A DNA stretch of 64,000 nt from positions 124,001 to 188,000 of the forward strand of contig NZ_JAFFZM010000016.1 of assembly GCF_017676345.1 (NCBI RefSeq), in the 5' to 3' direction. This DNA comes from Streptomyces smyrnaeus. Its GTDB lineage: Bacteria > Actinomycetota > Actinomycetes > Streptomycetales > Streptomycetaceae. Shown here piece after piece: positions 43,378-50,698 of this stretch. Below the pieces are notes generated by a model that worked only from the letters and a program-made list of their open reading frames with translations, searched no databases and was not told the origin of the DNA. Position numbers and translations under genes: made by a program. The first letter of the stretch is position 1. Every line of letters begins with the position of its first letter.

Positions 43378-43785
43378 TCAGAGGTCGTAGGAGAAGGTCA
43401 CCTTCACCTCCTGCTCCCCCTCGCGCACCTCGTAGGACCCCGTCCCGGCCAGGCCGGAGAGTTCTCCCGTGCCCGAGCCCGGGACCACCTCGAAGGTGCA
43501 GCGGATGACGCCCTCCTCGTCGAAGGTGCCCTGCTGCTGGACGGCGAAGGTGCCCTCGTGGCCGTCGACCGACCCGGTCAGCAGCTCCATCCCGCAGAAG
43601 GAGCCGCACTTTCCGACGGTGTAGGTCAGCAGGTACTGGCAGGTGGTGCCCTCCGCCTCGATGCCGCCCCTGTAGTTGTTGACGATGGCCGCGTGCGCCA
43701 GCCGCGGGCCGCGGTCGGAGTCGGTGACGTTCTTCTCGTCCCAGGTCGAGACGGTGAAAACGGCGTCGGTGGACTGCTGGGTCAT
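43378..43785 (-). CDS. DUF3224 domain protein
   Basis: 135 residues, small lipocalin/allene-oxide-cyclase-barrel-like family of unknown function. Recognised by FTVSTWDEKNV, EAEGTTCQYLLTYTVGKCGSFCG and GHEGTFAVQQQGTFDEEGV. ATG 43785 has AAAGG about ten bases upstream. Divergent from a YafY/WYL regulator, a frequent pairing in actinomycetes, with a perfect inverted repeat between them, so expression is probably controlled by that regulator. Confidence 0.85.
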   Translation of the reverse strand: MTQQSTDAVFTVSTWDEKNVTDSDRGPRLAHAAIVNNYRGGIEAEGTTCQYLLTYTVGKCGSFCGMELLTGSVDGHEGTFAVQQQGTFDEEGVIRCTFEVVPGSGTGELSGLAGTGSYEVREGEQEVKVTFSYDL

Positions 43786-43840
43786 ATGAGGTGGCCTTTC
43801 GCTGCGGTTGCTGTTCGACGGCGTACCGGCATCCTTCCGG

Positions 43841-43869
43841 CCGTACCTGACACCCTGTGTCAGGTACGG
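43841..43869. promoter_or_regulatory. Operator between DUF3224 and YafY/WYL genes
   Basis: Perfect inverted repeat: CCGTACCTGACAC (43841-43853), CCT, GTGTCAGGTACGG (43857-43869). It lies 24 bases before the regulator ATG and 55 bases before the DUF3224 ATG. Confidence 0.75.
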
Positions 43870-43893
43870 CGCACCAGCCGCGAGAATGACGGC

Positions 43894-44886
43894 ATGCGCG
43901 CCGACCGGCTCCTCTCGCTGCTCCTCCTGCTGCAAGGCCGCGGCCGGATGACGGCCCCCGAACTCGCCGCCGACCTGGGTGTCTCCGTCCGCACCGTCTA
44001 CCGCGACATCGAGGCGCTCAGCTCCTCCGGCGTCCCGGTCTACGCCGACCGCGGCCCGGCGGGCGGCTACCGGCTGATGGACGGGTACCGCACCCGCCTC
44101 ACCGGGCTGACCGGCCACGAGGCGGGCTCCCTCTTCCTGTCCGGACTCCCGGGCCCCGCCCAGGAGCTGGGGCTCGGCGCCGTACTGACCACAGCCCAGC
44201 TGAAGGTGCGCGCCGCGCTCCCCGACGCGCTCGCCGAGCACAGCCGACGCGTCCAGGACCGGTTCCACCTGGATGCGCCGGGCTGGTTCCGGGACGCGGA
44301 CCCGGTGCCGTATCTGCCGCAGGTCGCCGATGCGGTGTGGGAGCAGCGGGTACTGCAGGTGCGCTACCAGCGCTGGCAGGGCGAGGTGCGGCGCGAGCTG
44401 CACCCGCTGGGCATCGTCCTCAAGGGCGGCATCTGGTACGCGGTCGCGGTCGCCGCGGCCCAGAACGCGGACGGCGAGGGCGCCGTCCGTACGTACCGGA
44501 TCTCCCGGCTGGTGGAGGTCAGCACCGCCGACGAGACCTTCGAGCGGCCCGCGGGCTTCGACCTGCCCGGCTACTGGGAGGCGTCGACGCAGCGCCTGGA
44601 GGCGATGCTCCGCCAGGAGGTGGCCCGGCTCCGGCTCTCCCCGGCGGGCCGACGGCTGCTCGTCGCGAAGTTCGGTACCTCGGGCGAGCGTGCGCTGGAG
44701 GGCGCGGGACCGTCGGGCGAGGACGGGTGGGCCGAGGTGGAGCTGGCCGTCGAGTCGCTGCCGGTCGCCGTCTCCGATCTGCTCAGCCTGGGCGCGGAGG
44801 CGGAGGTGCTGGGGCCGCCCGCACTGCGGGAGGCCGTGGTCGAAGCCGTCCGCGCCCTGGCGGCCCGCTATCCACCAAAAGTCTGA
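43894..44886 (+). CDS. YafY-type HTH/WYL transcriptional regulator
   Basis: 330 residues. N-terminal HTH-11 (RLLSLLLLLQGRGRMTAPEL, then VSVRTVYRDIEALSSSGVPVY) and a WYL-type ligand domain with LHPLGIVLKGGIWYAVAV and TYRISRLVEV, plus a WCX-like C-terminal end. Such proteins bind nucleic-acid ligands or small molecules and often autoregulate. Divergent from the DUF3224 gene across a 29-base operator. ATG 43894 lacks a strong ribosome site. Confidence 0.88.
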   Translation: MRADRLLSLLLLLQGRGRMTAPELAADLGVSVRTVYRDIEALSSSGVPVYADRGPAGGYRLMDGYRTRLTGLTGHEAGSLFLSGLPGPAQELGLGAVLTTAQLKVRAALPDALAEHSRRVQDRFHLDAPGWFRDADPVPYLPQVADAVWEQRVLQVRYQRWQGEVRRELHPLGIVLKGGIWYAVAVAAAQNADGEGAVRTYRISRLVEVSTADETFERPAGFDLPGYWEASTQRLEAMLRQEVARLRLSPAGRRLLVAKFGTSGERALEGAGPSGEDGWAEVELAVESLPVAVSDLLSLGAEAEVLGPPALREAVVEAVRALAARYPPKV

Positions 44887-44934
44887 CGGCACACCGGCGA
44901 CGAGATCGGGCAGCCCAGGGCCGGAGCGTGTTGC

Positions 44935-44962
44935 GCTCCTGACTGATGCATCAGTCAGGAGC
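44935..44962. promoter_or_regulatory. 28-bp perfect palindrome before the XRE-TetR regulator
   Basis: Left arm GCTCCTGACTGATG (44935-44948), right arm CATCAGTCAGGAGC (44949-44962), no spacer; TTG (44931-44933) and CAA (44964-44966) extend it with one mismatch. It is a typical TetR-type operator shape, 63 bases before the predicted -35 box of the next gene; as RNA it could also end the upstream transcript. Confidence 0.65.
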
Positions 44963-45024
44963 ACAATCACCTCTGATTCACCGGGTATACCTGCGCAAAC
45001 GCAAACAAAGCGACCACCCGATCA

Positions 45025-45053
45025 TTGCGCTTATCTCAACGTGCCCGTACGGT
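45025..45053 (+). promoter_or_regulatory. Promoter of the XRE-TetR gene, leaderless
   Basis: TTGCGC (45025-45030), 17-base spacer, TACGGT (45048-45053). The transcription start would be at 45060, the A of the ATG; no ribosome site precedes it. Confidence 0.5.
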
Positions 45054-45059
45054 GGCCGC

Positions 45060-45980
45060 ATGCGGAACACAGCGGGCGACAGGATCCAGGACGGCGCGGG
45101 CGAGATCGCCGAGCGCGTCCGCAAGGTCGTCGAGGCCGCCGGATGCAGCCAGCGGGAGTTCGCCCGGCGCATCGTGATGGACCCGTCCAAGCTCTCCCGT
45201 TCGCTCGGCGGCACCCGCCGCTTCACCGTCGCGGAACTGGCGCGGATCGCCGACGCGGGGCAGGTCGACGCCGGATGGCTGCTCGGATCCGGCAGCACCG
45301 GGTCCGACGAGCCGAAGACCCCGAGCGTCGCGCCGCCCCCCACCGGCGGGACGCGGACGACTGCGCTTCCCGCCGCCGGACGCCCGCTGCAGATCGTGCG
45401 GGAGACGGTGCGGCTCATCGCGGAGCACGGTTTCCATGCCGTCCGGGTGGCCGACATCGCCGCAGCGTGCGACACCAGCACCGCCGCCATCCACTACCAC
45501 TTCCCCGGCCGCGCCGAGCTGCTGGAGGCGGCGGTGCGCTGGTGCATGGACGAGGACACCGCCCGCCGCGCTGCGCGGATCGCCGAGGCCGGCGCGGACG
45601 AGGACGCCGCCGCGGAACTGGACGAGCTCCTCGCCCTGCAGACACCTCGTACCGAGCAGCAGCGGCGGCAGTGGCTGGTGTGGCTCGACCTGTGGGCCGA
45701 GGCCGCGCGCTCGACCGCGATCGGAAAGCTGCACGTCGAGTACTACCGGCAGTGGCGCACCACCGTCGCCGACGTCGTCCGGCGCGGTATCGCCCAGGGC
45801 GTCTTCCGCGAGGTCGACCCCGAGTTCAGCGCCCTGCGGCTGACCGCGCTCGTCGACGGACTGGCCTCCCAGGTGCTGGCCAGCGCAGCCGGAGCCGAGG
45901 ACGGTACCGGCCCCGACGACATGTACGCGGCGCTGCGCGCGTATGTGCGCACCGAGCTCCTCCCCAAGCCCACCGACTGA
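45060..45980 (+). CDS. Fusion regulator: XRE helix-turn-helix plus TetR
   Basis: 306 residues with two DNA-binding domains. Residues about 10-75 form an XRE/Cro-type HTH (VVEAAGCSQREFARRIVMDPS, then SLGGTRRFTVAELARIADAG); after a Pro/Thr linker, residues about 105-165 form a TetR HTH (ETVRLIAEHGFHAVRVADIA, then STAAIHYHFPGRAELLEA) followed by the TetR ligand domain. The tandem arrangement is rare. It lies 39 bases before a beta-keto acid cleavage gene on the same strand and is probably the regulator of the carnitine-type operon. The ATG at 45060 matches a predicted leaderless start. Confidence 0.87.
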   Translation: MRNTAGDRIQDGAGEIAERVRKVVEAAGCSQREFARRIVMDPSKLSRSLGGTRRFTVAELARIADAGQVDAGWLLGSGSTGSDEPKTPSVAPPPTGGTRTTALPAAGRPLQIVRETVRLIAEHGFHAVRVADIAAACDTSTAAIHYHFPGRAELLEAAVRWCMDEDTARRAARIAEAGADEDAAAELDELLALQTPRTEQQRRQWLVWLDLWAEAARSTAIGKLHVEYYRQWRTTVADVVRRGIAQGVFREVDPEFSALRLTALVDGLASQVLASAAGAEDGTGPDDMYAALRAYVRTELLPKPTD

Positions 45981-46019
45981 GCACCGACCACTCCGCCCAC
46001 CCCTCCCGGAGGTATCGCC

Positions 46020-46910
46020 ATGCCCATGAACGAGAACGTCATCATCACCGCCGCCCTCACCGGCGCCGGTGACACCGTCGGACGCAGCCCGCATGTGCCC
46101 GTCACCCCCGAGCAGATAGCCGTATCGGCCGTCGAGGCGGCCGAGGCGGGCGCCGCCGTCGTGCACATCCACGTACGCGACCCCGAGACCGGCGCCCCCT
46201 CGCGGGACCGGAAGCTGTACCGCGAGGTCGTCGAGCGGATCAAGGAGACCGGTACGGACGTCGTCATCAATCTGACCGCCGGCATGGGCGGCGATCTGGT
46301 GCTCGACGCGGACCAGCCGCTGGAGAAGGGCGCACTGGAGGGTACGGACCTGGTCGGCGGCCTCGACCGGCTGCCGCACGTGGAGGACCTGCTGCCCGAC
46401 ATCTGCACCCTGGACTGCGGGTCGCTCAACTTCGGCGACCAGCTGTACATCTCCACGACGGAGATGCTGCGCAAGGGGGCACGGCGCATCCAGGAACTCG
46501 GCGTCAAGCCGGAGCTGGAGATCTTCGACACGGGGCAGCTGTGGTTCGCCAAGCAGCTGCGGGACGAGGGGCTGCTGGACGAGCCGACCCTCTTCCAGCT
46601 GTGCATGGGCATCCCGTGGGGCGCCCCGGCGGACCCGGGTGTGCTGCAGTCGATGGTCAACTTCCTGCCGGCGGGTGCGCAGTGGGCCTCGTTCGCGCTG
46701 GGGCGGATGCAGATGCCGTGGGTGGCGCAGTCGATTCTGCTCGGCGGAAATGTGCGGGTGGGGTTGGAGGACAACCTGTATCTGAGCCGGGGTGTGAAGG
46801 CGACGAACGCGCAGTTGGTGGAGCGCGCCGTGACCATCACCGAGTCCCTGGGAGCCTCGGTGGCCTCCCCCGCCGAGGCCCGCACCCGGCTGGGACTCGC
46901 GCCCCGGTGA
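46020..46910 (+). CDS. Beta-keto acid cleavage enzyme (BKACE), probably dehydrocarnitine-specific
   Basis: 296 residues, DUF849 family TIM barrel with a zinc site: His49 and His51 and Arg53 in VVHIHVRDPETGAPSRD, and Glu in NVRVGLEDNLYLS. These enzymes split a 3-oxo acid with acetyl-CoA into acetoacetate and a new CoA ester. INLTAGMGGDLVLD and the company of a carnitine-type dehydrogenase and a small thioesterase indicate 3-dehydrocarnitine as substrate, yielding betainyl-CoA. GGAGG lies before the ATG. Lysine-fermentation type activity (3-keto-5-aminohexanoate) is unlikely in this setting. Confidence 0.88.
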   Translation: MPMNENVIITAALTGAGDTVGRSPHVPVTPEQIAVSAVEAAEAGAAVVHIHVRDPETGAPSRDRKLYREVVERIKETGTDVVINLTAGMGGDLVLDADQPLEKGALEGTDLVGGLDRLPHVEDLLPDICTLDCGSLNFGDQLYISTTEMLRKGARRIQELGVKPELEIFDTGQLWFAKQLRDEGLLDEPTLFQLCMGIPWGAPADPGVLQSMVNFLPAGAQWASFALGRMQMPWVAQSILLGGNVRVGLEDNLYLSRGVKATNAQLVERAVTITESLGASVASPAEARTRLGLAPR

Positions 46911-46972
46911 CCCCCACCCCGCCCCGTCCCCCGTCCCCCGAGATACAGCACGAGCACGAAGGAGCCCACACC

Positions 46973-47935
46973 ATGACAACAGCACTCCCTCCCGATGAGG
47001 TGCGCCGGGTCACCTGTGTCGGCGCCGGTGTCATAGGCGGCGGCTGGGTCGCCCATTTCCTGGCCCGCGGTTACGACGTCACCGCGTGGGACCCCGCACC
47101 GGACGCCCCCGAGAAGCTGCGCCGCCTGGTGGACGCGGCCTGGCCGGCGCTCACCCGGCTGGGGTTGGCCGAAGGCGCGTCGCCGGAGCGGCTCACAGTC
47201 GCGCCGGCCCTCGAAGAGGCCTGTGCGCAGGCGCAGTTCGTCCAGGAGAGCGCGCCGGAGAAGCTGGAGCTCAAGCGGGACCTGCTGGCACAACTGGACG
47301 CGGCGACGCCGAAGGATGTCGTCATCGCCTCGTCCACGTCCGGCTACCCGATGACGGACATGCAGACGCAGGCCGCGGACCCGCAGCGGCTGCTGGTGGG
47401 GCACCCGTTCAACCCGCCGTATCTGATCCCGCTGGTCGAGGTGGTCGGCGGGCGGAGCACCGCGCAGTGGGCCGTCGAGTGGGCGTCGCGGTTCTACGAG
47501 GTGGCGGGCAAGTCGGTGATCACGATGGAACGGGAGCTGCCCGGGTTCATCGCCAACCGGTTGCAGGAGGCGCTGTGGCGGGAGGCGCTGCACATGGTCG
47601 CCAACGGAGAGGCGACGGTGAAGGAGATCGACGACTCGATCACCGAGGGGCCGGGGCTGCGATGGGCGTTCATGGGCCCGTGCCTGACGTTCGCGCTGGC
47701 GGGCGGCGAAGGCGGAATGGGTCATATGCTCGACCACTTCGGGCCGTCCCTGAAGTCTCCGTGGACCCGGCTGGAGGCTCCCGAGCTGGACTCCGCCCTG
47801 CGGGAGGCGATGGTCGCGGGGTGCGAGGAGGCGGCCGACGGGCGCAGCATCGCCGAACTGGTCGCCGAGCGGGACCAGGGCGTCATCGACGTGCTGCGGG
47901 CCACCGGCCGGCTGCCGGGTGGGGATGCCCGATGA
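46973..47935 (+). CDS. lcdH: L-carnitine 3-dehydrogenase-like 3-hydroxyacyl dehydrogenase
   Basis: 320 residues. NAD motif VTCVGAGVIGGGWVAHFLARG at the N-terminus, QESAPEKLELKRDLLAQLDA, catalytic His in VGHPFNPPYLIPLVEVVGG, and FIANRLQEALWREALHMVANG. The C-terminal part has GPCLTFALAGGEGGMGHMLDHFGP, the pattern of L-carnitine dehydrogenases rather than hydroxybutyryl-CoA dehydrogenases. It would oxidise L-carnitine to 3-dehydrocarnitine for the preceding BKACE. ATG 46973 has GGAG nine bases upstream. Confidence 0.87.
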   Translation: MTTALPPDEVRRVTCVGAGVIGGGWVAHFLARGYDVTAWDPAPDAPEKLRRLVDAAWPALTRLGLAEGASPERLTVAPALEEACAQAQFVQESAPEKLELKRDLLAQLDAATPKDVVIASSTSGYPMTDMQTQAADPQRLLVGHPFNPPYLIPLVEVVGGRSTAQWAVEWASRFYEVAGKSVITMERELPGFIANRLQEALWREALHMVANGEATVKEIDDSITEGPGLRWAFMGPCLTFALAGGEGGMGHMLDHFGPSLKSPWTRLEAPELDSALREAMVAGCEEAADGRSIAELVAERDQGVIDVLRATGRLPGGDAR

Positions 47936-48390
47936 CGCGGCTGCCTTCCTTCGAACAGACGGTCCGCCCCGAGTGGATCGACTACAACGGCCATATGAGC
48001 GAGGCGTTCTACGTCCTCGTCTTCGGCCACGCGACCGACGCGATGATGGACGCTGTGGGCCTGGGCCCCACGTACCGGGAGCGCACGGGCTGTTCGCTGT
48101 ACACCGTCGAGGCGCATGTGCGGTATCTGAGTGAGGTGCCGGAGGGAGCGCCGCTCGCGGTGCGGACCCGTGTTCTCGGTGTCGCCGGGAAGAAGCTCCG
48201 GTTCGTGCACGAGATGAACGTCGAGGAGCAGGTGGTCGCCACCAGCGAGCTGTTCGCGCTGCACGTCGGGGCCGAAGGCAGCGTGCCGTTCCCCGACGAG
48301 GTGGAGCAGCGGCTCGCGGACCTCGTCGAGGAGGCACCGGAGTGGGCGGGTCGGGCCATCGCGCCGGTCGGCTGGCCTGGGCGATGTTGA
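47932..48390 (+). CDS. Hotdog-fold acyl-CoA thioesterase, probable betainyl-CoA thioesterase
   Basis: 152 residues, 4HBT-type hotdog: EWIDYNGHMSEAFYVLVFGHATDA at the N-terminus holds the usual catalytic Asp/Asn region. It overlaps the dehydrogenase stop as ATGA, so it is co-translated. In carnitine catabolism the BKACE product betainyl-CoA is hydrolysed to glycine betaine by such an enzyme. The final codons overlap the -35 box of the promoter that follows. Confidence 0.86.
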   Translation: MTRLPSFEQTVRPEWIDYNGHMSEAFYVLVFGHATDAMMDAVGLGPTYRERTGCSLYTVEAHVRYLSEVPEGAPLAVRTRVLGVAGKKLRFVHEMNVEEQVVATSELFALHVGAEGSVPFPDEVEQRLADLVEEAPEWAGRAIAPVGWPGRC

Positions 48391-48415
48391 CGTTTCAGGG
48401 TGGGAATCCGACAAT
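48387..48415 (+). promoter_or_regulatory. Promoter upstream of the TauD-type gene
   Basis: TTGACG (48387-48392) overlapping the thioesterase stop, 17-base spacer, GACAAT (48410-48415). The start near 48422 gives a leader of about 180 bases. A 25-codon frame (48423-48500, ending CERSGL) begins exactly at that start and might be a leaderless leader peptide; CTCCC/GGGAG hairpins follow. Confidence 0.5.
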
Positions 48416-48537
48416 GAGCCCCATGGTCGCGCACTCCACCTCACCGCTCGGACGCCACGGCGTCCCGTGGCGGCGTGGGTGCGAGCGATCCGGTCTCTAG
48501 GTGTGACGCCGGCTCCCCGTGCGGGAGCGACGGAGCC

Positions 48538-48555
48538 ACCGCGCCATGGCGCGGT
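48538..48555. promoter_or_regulatory. 18-bp perfect palindrome in the TauD leader
   Basis: ACCGCGCCATGGCGCGGT, 45 bases before the TauD-type ATG. It could be an operator or an RNA hairpin in the leader. Confidence 0.5.
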
Positions 48556-48599
48556 AGGTGCATTGTCCACCGTTGATCGGATCCGCTGGAGGACCTTTC

Positions 48600-49538
48600 A
48601 TGAGCACCACCATCCCTGAGACGACTGCCGCTCTTCGTGACGCCCGCGTTCCGGAGGGCGGCCTGTACGAAGGCGTGCGTATTCTGCGGCCCTTCCCCGA
48701 GAGCTGGGAGGAGCGCCCCTACGAGCTGATCGAGGTCGTGCCGCAGACGCGCGTCATCGGCGCGGAGATCCGGGGCGCCGATCTGTCCCGGCCGCTGAGC
48801 CCCGCGCTGCGTGCGGAGCTGAACCGGGCGCTGCTGGAGTGGAAGGTCCTCTTCTTCCGCGGCGCCGACCTCACCCCGCAGCAGCAGGCCGCGTTCGCGC
48901 GGCACTGGGGCGAGTTGGAGACCAACCCGCTGCTGGCGCGCGGCTCCAGCGACGAGATCGTCCGCTTCGACAAGGGCGCCGCGACGCGGCCCACGTACGA
49001 GAACGTGTGGCACACCGACGTCACCTTCCGTGAGCGGCCCGCGATGGGTGCGGTGCTGCAGCTGCGGGAGGTGCCGCCGCTGGGTGGGCACACCATGTGG
49101 GCCGACATGGCCGCCGCGTACGACAATCTGCCGTCCCATGTGCGGGAGCGGATCGACGGGGCGACGGCGGTGCACGACTTCATCCCCGGGTTCGCACGGT
49201 TCACCTCGGCCCAGCGGCTGGCCGAGCTGCAGGAGCAGTTCCCGCCGGTCGAGCACCCGGTGGTGCGAACGCACCCGGAGACGGGCCGCAAGATGCTGTT
49301 CGTGAACACCTCGTTCACCACCCACATCGTGGGGATGGAGCGCGAGGAGAGCGACCAGCTGCTGGCCGAGCTGGTCCGTCAGGCGCATGTCCCGGAGTAC
49401 CAGGTGCGGTTCGCCTGGCAGCCCGGTGACATCGCGTTCTGGGACAACCGGGCCACCCAGCACTACGCCCTGTTCGACTACGCGCCGCACCGGCGGGTGG
49501 CCGAACGGGTGGCCATCGTCGGCGACAGGCCCTTCTGA
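48600..49538 (+). CDS. TauD/TfdA-family Fe(II)/2-oxoglutarate dioxygenase
   Basis: 312 residues. Iron ligands His-x-Asp in NVWHTDVTFRERPAMG and the distal His in DNRATQHYALFDYAPHRR, with the 2-oxoglutarate Arg in the last motif. Taurine dioxygenase-like. GGAGG lies seven bases before ATG 48600. It may hydroxylate a substrate related to the neighbouring carnitine-type operon (for example a betaine) or release sulfite from a sulfonate; sequence alone does not decide. It has its own promoter and a long leader, so it is not a plain operon member. Confidence 0.88.
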   Translation: MSTTIPETTAALRDARVPEGGLYEGVRILRPFPESWEERPYELIEVVPQTRVIGAEIRGADLSRPLSPALRAELNRALLEWKVLFFRGADLTPQQQAAFARHWGELETNPLLARGSSDEIVRFDKGAATRPTYENVWHTDVTFRERPAMGAVLQLREVPPLGGHTMWADMAAAYDNLPSHVRERIDGATAVHDFIPGFARFTSAQRLAELQEQFPPVEHPVVRTHPETGRKMLFVNTSFTTHIVGMEREESDQLLAELVRQAHVPEYQVRFAWQPGDIAFWDNRATQHYALFDYAPHRRVAERVAIVGDRPF

Positions 49539-49612
49539 ACCGCCGACCTCAAGCCGCTTCGCCCGCCCCCCTTCCCCCGGAGGGGCGGGCGAAGCCGTCC
49601 CCCGCGCGGGTT

Positions 49613-50602
49613 TCACCCCACCGTCAGCAGCGTCTTGCCCAGCACTTCGCGGGCCTCGATGGCGGTGTGCGCCTTGGCGGCGTCCTCCAGCGGGAAGGTC
49701 TGCCCGACCACCGGGCGCAGCCGGCCTGCCGCGGCCTCGGACAGGGCGCGGTCCAGCAGGGGCTTCGCCTCGGCCGGGGACAGCTGGACCTGTTCGATAC
49801 CTGCCAGCGTGACCTCGCGGGCCTCGGCCGCCTCCGGGTCGACCTCCGCGAAGCCGCCGGAGGGTGCCCCGTGCGCGGAGAAGCGGGCTCCGCGTGCGGC
49901 CAGCTCGAAGGCCCGGCTGCCGATGGTGCCGCCCACGCCGTCGAACACCACATGGACGCCGGCTTCGCCGACCGCCTCCCGCACCCGGTCCGGCCAGTCG
50001 GGCCGCGCGTAGTCGACCACCGCGTCGGCGCCCAGCTCCTGCTGGGCGAGGGCGAGTTTCCGTTCGCCGCGAGCAGCCGCGACGACCCGGGCGCCGGCGG
50101 CCTTGGCCAACTGCACCAGCAGTGCGCCGAGCCCACCGCCCGCCGCCAGGACGAGCACCCAGGCGCCGGGGCGCAGATTGCCTGCGCCGACGGCGTTGTC
50201 GAAGAGCCGTACGGCGGTGGGGCCGTCGTGCACCAGCGCGGTCGCCGTGGCCAGGTCGAGCCCCGCGGGTACGACGCTGACCGTCTCGATCGGGGCGAGC
50301 GCGCGCTGCGCGTACCCGCCCGCGGCAGGCGCTGCGGTCTTGCTGACGACCTGCCTTCCCCGCCAGGCGGCACCGATGTCCGCGCCCAGCAGGTCGATCC
50401 GGCCGCCGACCGCGCCGCCGGGTACATACGGCAGCGCGGGGTCGAAGAAGGCACCGTCCCGCCTGATCTGGGTCTCCAAAAAGATCACGTCGGCGTAGGC
50501 GACCTCGATGACCACCTGCCCGGGGCCGGGGGCGGGGTCGGGCAGTTCGACGACCTCCAGCACTTCGGGACCGCCGAAGCGCGATACCTGGATTCCACGC
50601 AT
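49613..50602 (-). CDS. Zinc-independent quinone oxidoreductase-like MDR dehydrogenase
   Basis: 329 residues of the medium-chain dehydrogenase superfamily. N-terminal GroES-like fold from MRGIQVSRFGGPEVLEVVEL; NADPH motif VLVLAAGGGLGALLVQLAKAAG; DGVGGTIGSRAFELAARGARF. The catalytic and structural zinc cysteines of alcohol dehydrogenases are absent, so it belongs to the QOR branch. ATG 50602 with GGAGAG upstream is chosen over the in-frame upstream starts. Convergent with the TauD-type gene; cellular role unknown. Confidence 0.88.
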   Translation of the reverse strand: MRGIQVSRFGGPEVLEVVELPDPAPGPGQVVIEVAYADVIFLETQIRRDGAFFDPALPYVPGGAVGGRIDLLGADIGAAWRGRQVVSKTAAPAAGGYAQRALAPIETVSVVPAGLDLATATALVHDGPTAVRLFDNAVGAGNLRPGAWVLVLAAGGGLGALLVQLAKAAGARVVAAARGERKLALAQQELGADAVVDYARPDWPDRVREAVGEAGVHVVFDGVGGTIGSRAFELAARGARFSAHGAPSGGFAEVDPEAAEAREVTLAGIEQVQLSPAEAKPLLDRALSEAAAGRLRPVVGQTFPLEDAAKAHTAIEAREVLGKTLLTVG

Positions 50603-50698
50603 TGCAACCACTCTCCTCACGCCGACGACCGTCGGCTGGACACGAGAGCAGTCTTCAACTTGAACAAAGGTTGAGGTCAACTCGGGCGGGCGAGGCGG

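Noticed and set aside
44978..45490. Minus-strand frame within the XRE-TetR gene
   Set aside because: Antisense shadow; both HTH domains of the plus-strand gene are recognisable.
46541..46972. Upstream extension of the carnitine-type dehydrogenase
   Set aside because: It overlaps the BKACE gene in another frame; ATG 46973 has GGAG upstream and gives the family N-terminus.
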